Source of the DNA: Burkholderia sp. HI2500
GTDB taxonomy: Bacteria > Pseudomonadota > Gammaproteobacteria > Burkholderiales > Burkholderiaceae
Length of the DNA: 64,000 bases
Direction: 5' to 3'
NCBI RefSeq assembly: GCF_002223055.1
Contig: NZ_NKFL01000004.1
Location: 1,426,001 to 1,490,000, forward strand
Numbering within the stretch: the stretch's first letter is position 1; every line of letters begins with the position of its first letter. Positions 63,932 through 64,000 of this stretch are shown in pieces. The notes beneath the pieces were generated by a model. It saw only the letters and a list, made by a program, of their open reading frames with translations, was not told where the DNA came from and searched no databases. Position numbers and translations under genes: made by a program.

Positions 63932-64000
63932 CGAAGTCTCCAGGGTCGTATTGGACCGGACGGGGTCGAGCCCGTCCGGGTGAAGCAGGGAGGCTAGCGG

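Noticed and set aside
1..64000. Possible CRISPR arrays, tRNA or rRNA genes
   Set aside because: No regularly spaced direct repeats and no cloverleaf or rRNA segments were noticed on reading; a tool scan was not possible.

Overview
The window is a GC-rich chromosomal segment that reads as Burkholderia, most likely the Burkholderia cepacia complex. The main reason is the 3' two-thirds of an ornibactin siderophore locus in its known order (orbI, orbJ, orbK, pvdA, orbA, pvdF, orbL). Supporting signs are the Burkholderia-type OmpC-like porin, the high GC content and the cobalamin gene content. The species assignment is an inference from gene content; no database was searched.

Layout. 1-19758: ornibactin genes on the plus strand. 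OrbI is cut by the window start; it and OrbJ are NRPSs. OrbK and OrbL are paralogous acyltransferases, PvdA and PvdF hydroxylate and formylate ornithine, and OrbA is the TonB-dependent receptor. 19771-23994: a small patch of toxin-antitoxin-like genes, with a VapC (PIN) remnant, an AbiEi-like regulator plus AbiEii-like nucleotidyltransferase operon, an M20 amidohydrolase and a ParDE pair. 24065-34913: two divergent cobalamin operons, each behind its own cobalamin riboswitch. The minus operon is cobA-cobE-cobO-cobB; the plus operon is a 38-codon ORF, cobW, cobN, chlI and a short chlD. 34975-37387: small housekeeping or unknown genes. 37662-42365: a catabolic module of CoA-transferase, CitMHS transporter, acyl-CoA dehydrogenase and IclR regulator. 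42482-46293: a secreted GH18 chitinase and a LysR/MFS divergent pair. 46300-55423: the rest of the corrin-ring genes, cobG-cobH-cobI-cbiG/cobJ on the minus strand behind a third riboswitch and cobL-cbiD-cobK-cobM on the plus strand. 55426-64000: an EamA remnant, an MFS/MarR divergent pair with twin palindromic operators, pirin and SDR genes opposite a LysR gene, an IS3-family element, a glutathione transferase and a porin.

How the genes work together. The orb genes make, tailor and reimport ornibactin. Hand-read specificity codes fit Asp (with an epimerase) and Ser in OrbI and a hydroxy-formyl-ornithine type in OrbJ, which agrees with the known peptide. The cob genes form a nearly complete oxygen-dependent corrin pathway (CobG and the CobN/ChlI/ChlD chelatase). 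CbiD is present and no CobF is seen, CbiG is fused to CobJ, and a separate CobE also exists, so the pathway is a hybrid. Three of its four blocks carry B12 riboswitches.

Most interesting items: the AbiEi/AbiEii-like operon with a nested inverted-repeat operator; an IS inserted, with a 3-bp duplication, exactly in the loop of a bidirectional terminator; the mirror-image riboswitches sharing a 20-nt inverted repeat; the small Cys-containing ORF in the cobW leader; and the long GC-rich hairpin between orbA and pvdF. I saw no tRNA, rRNA or CRISPR array.
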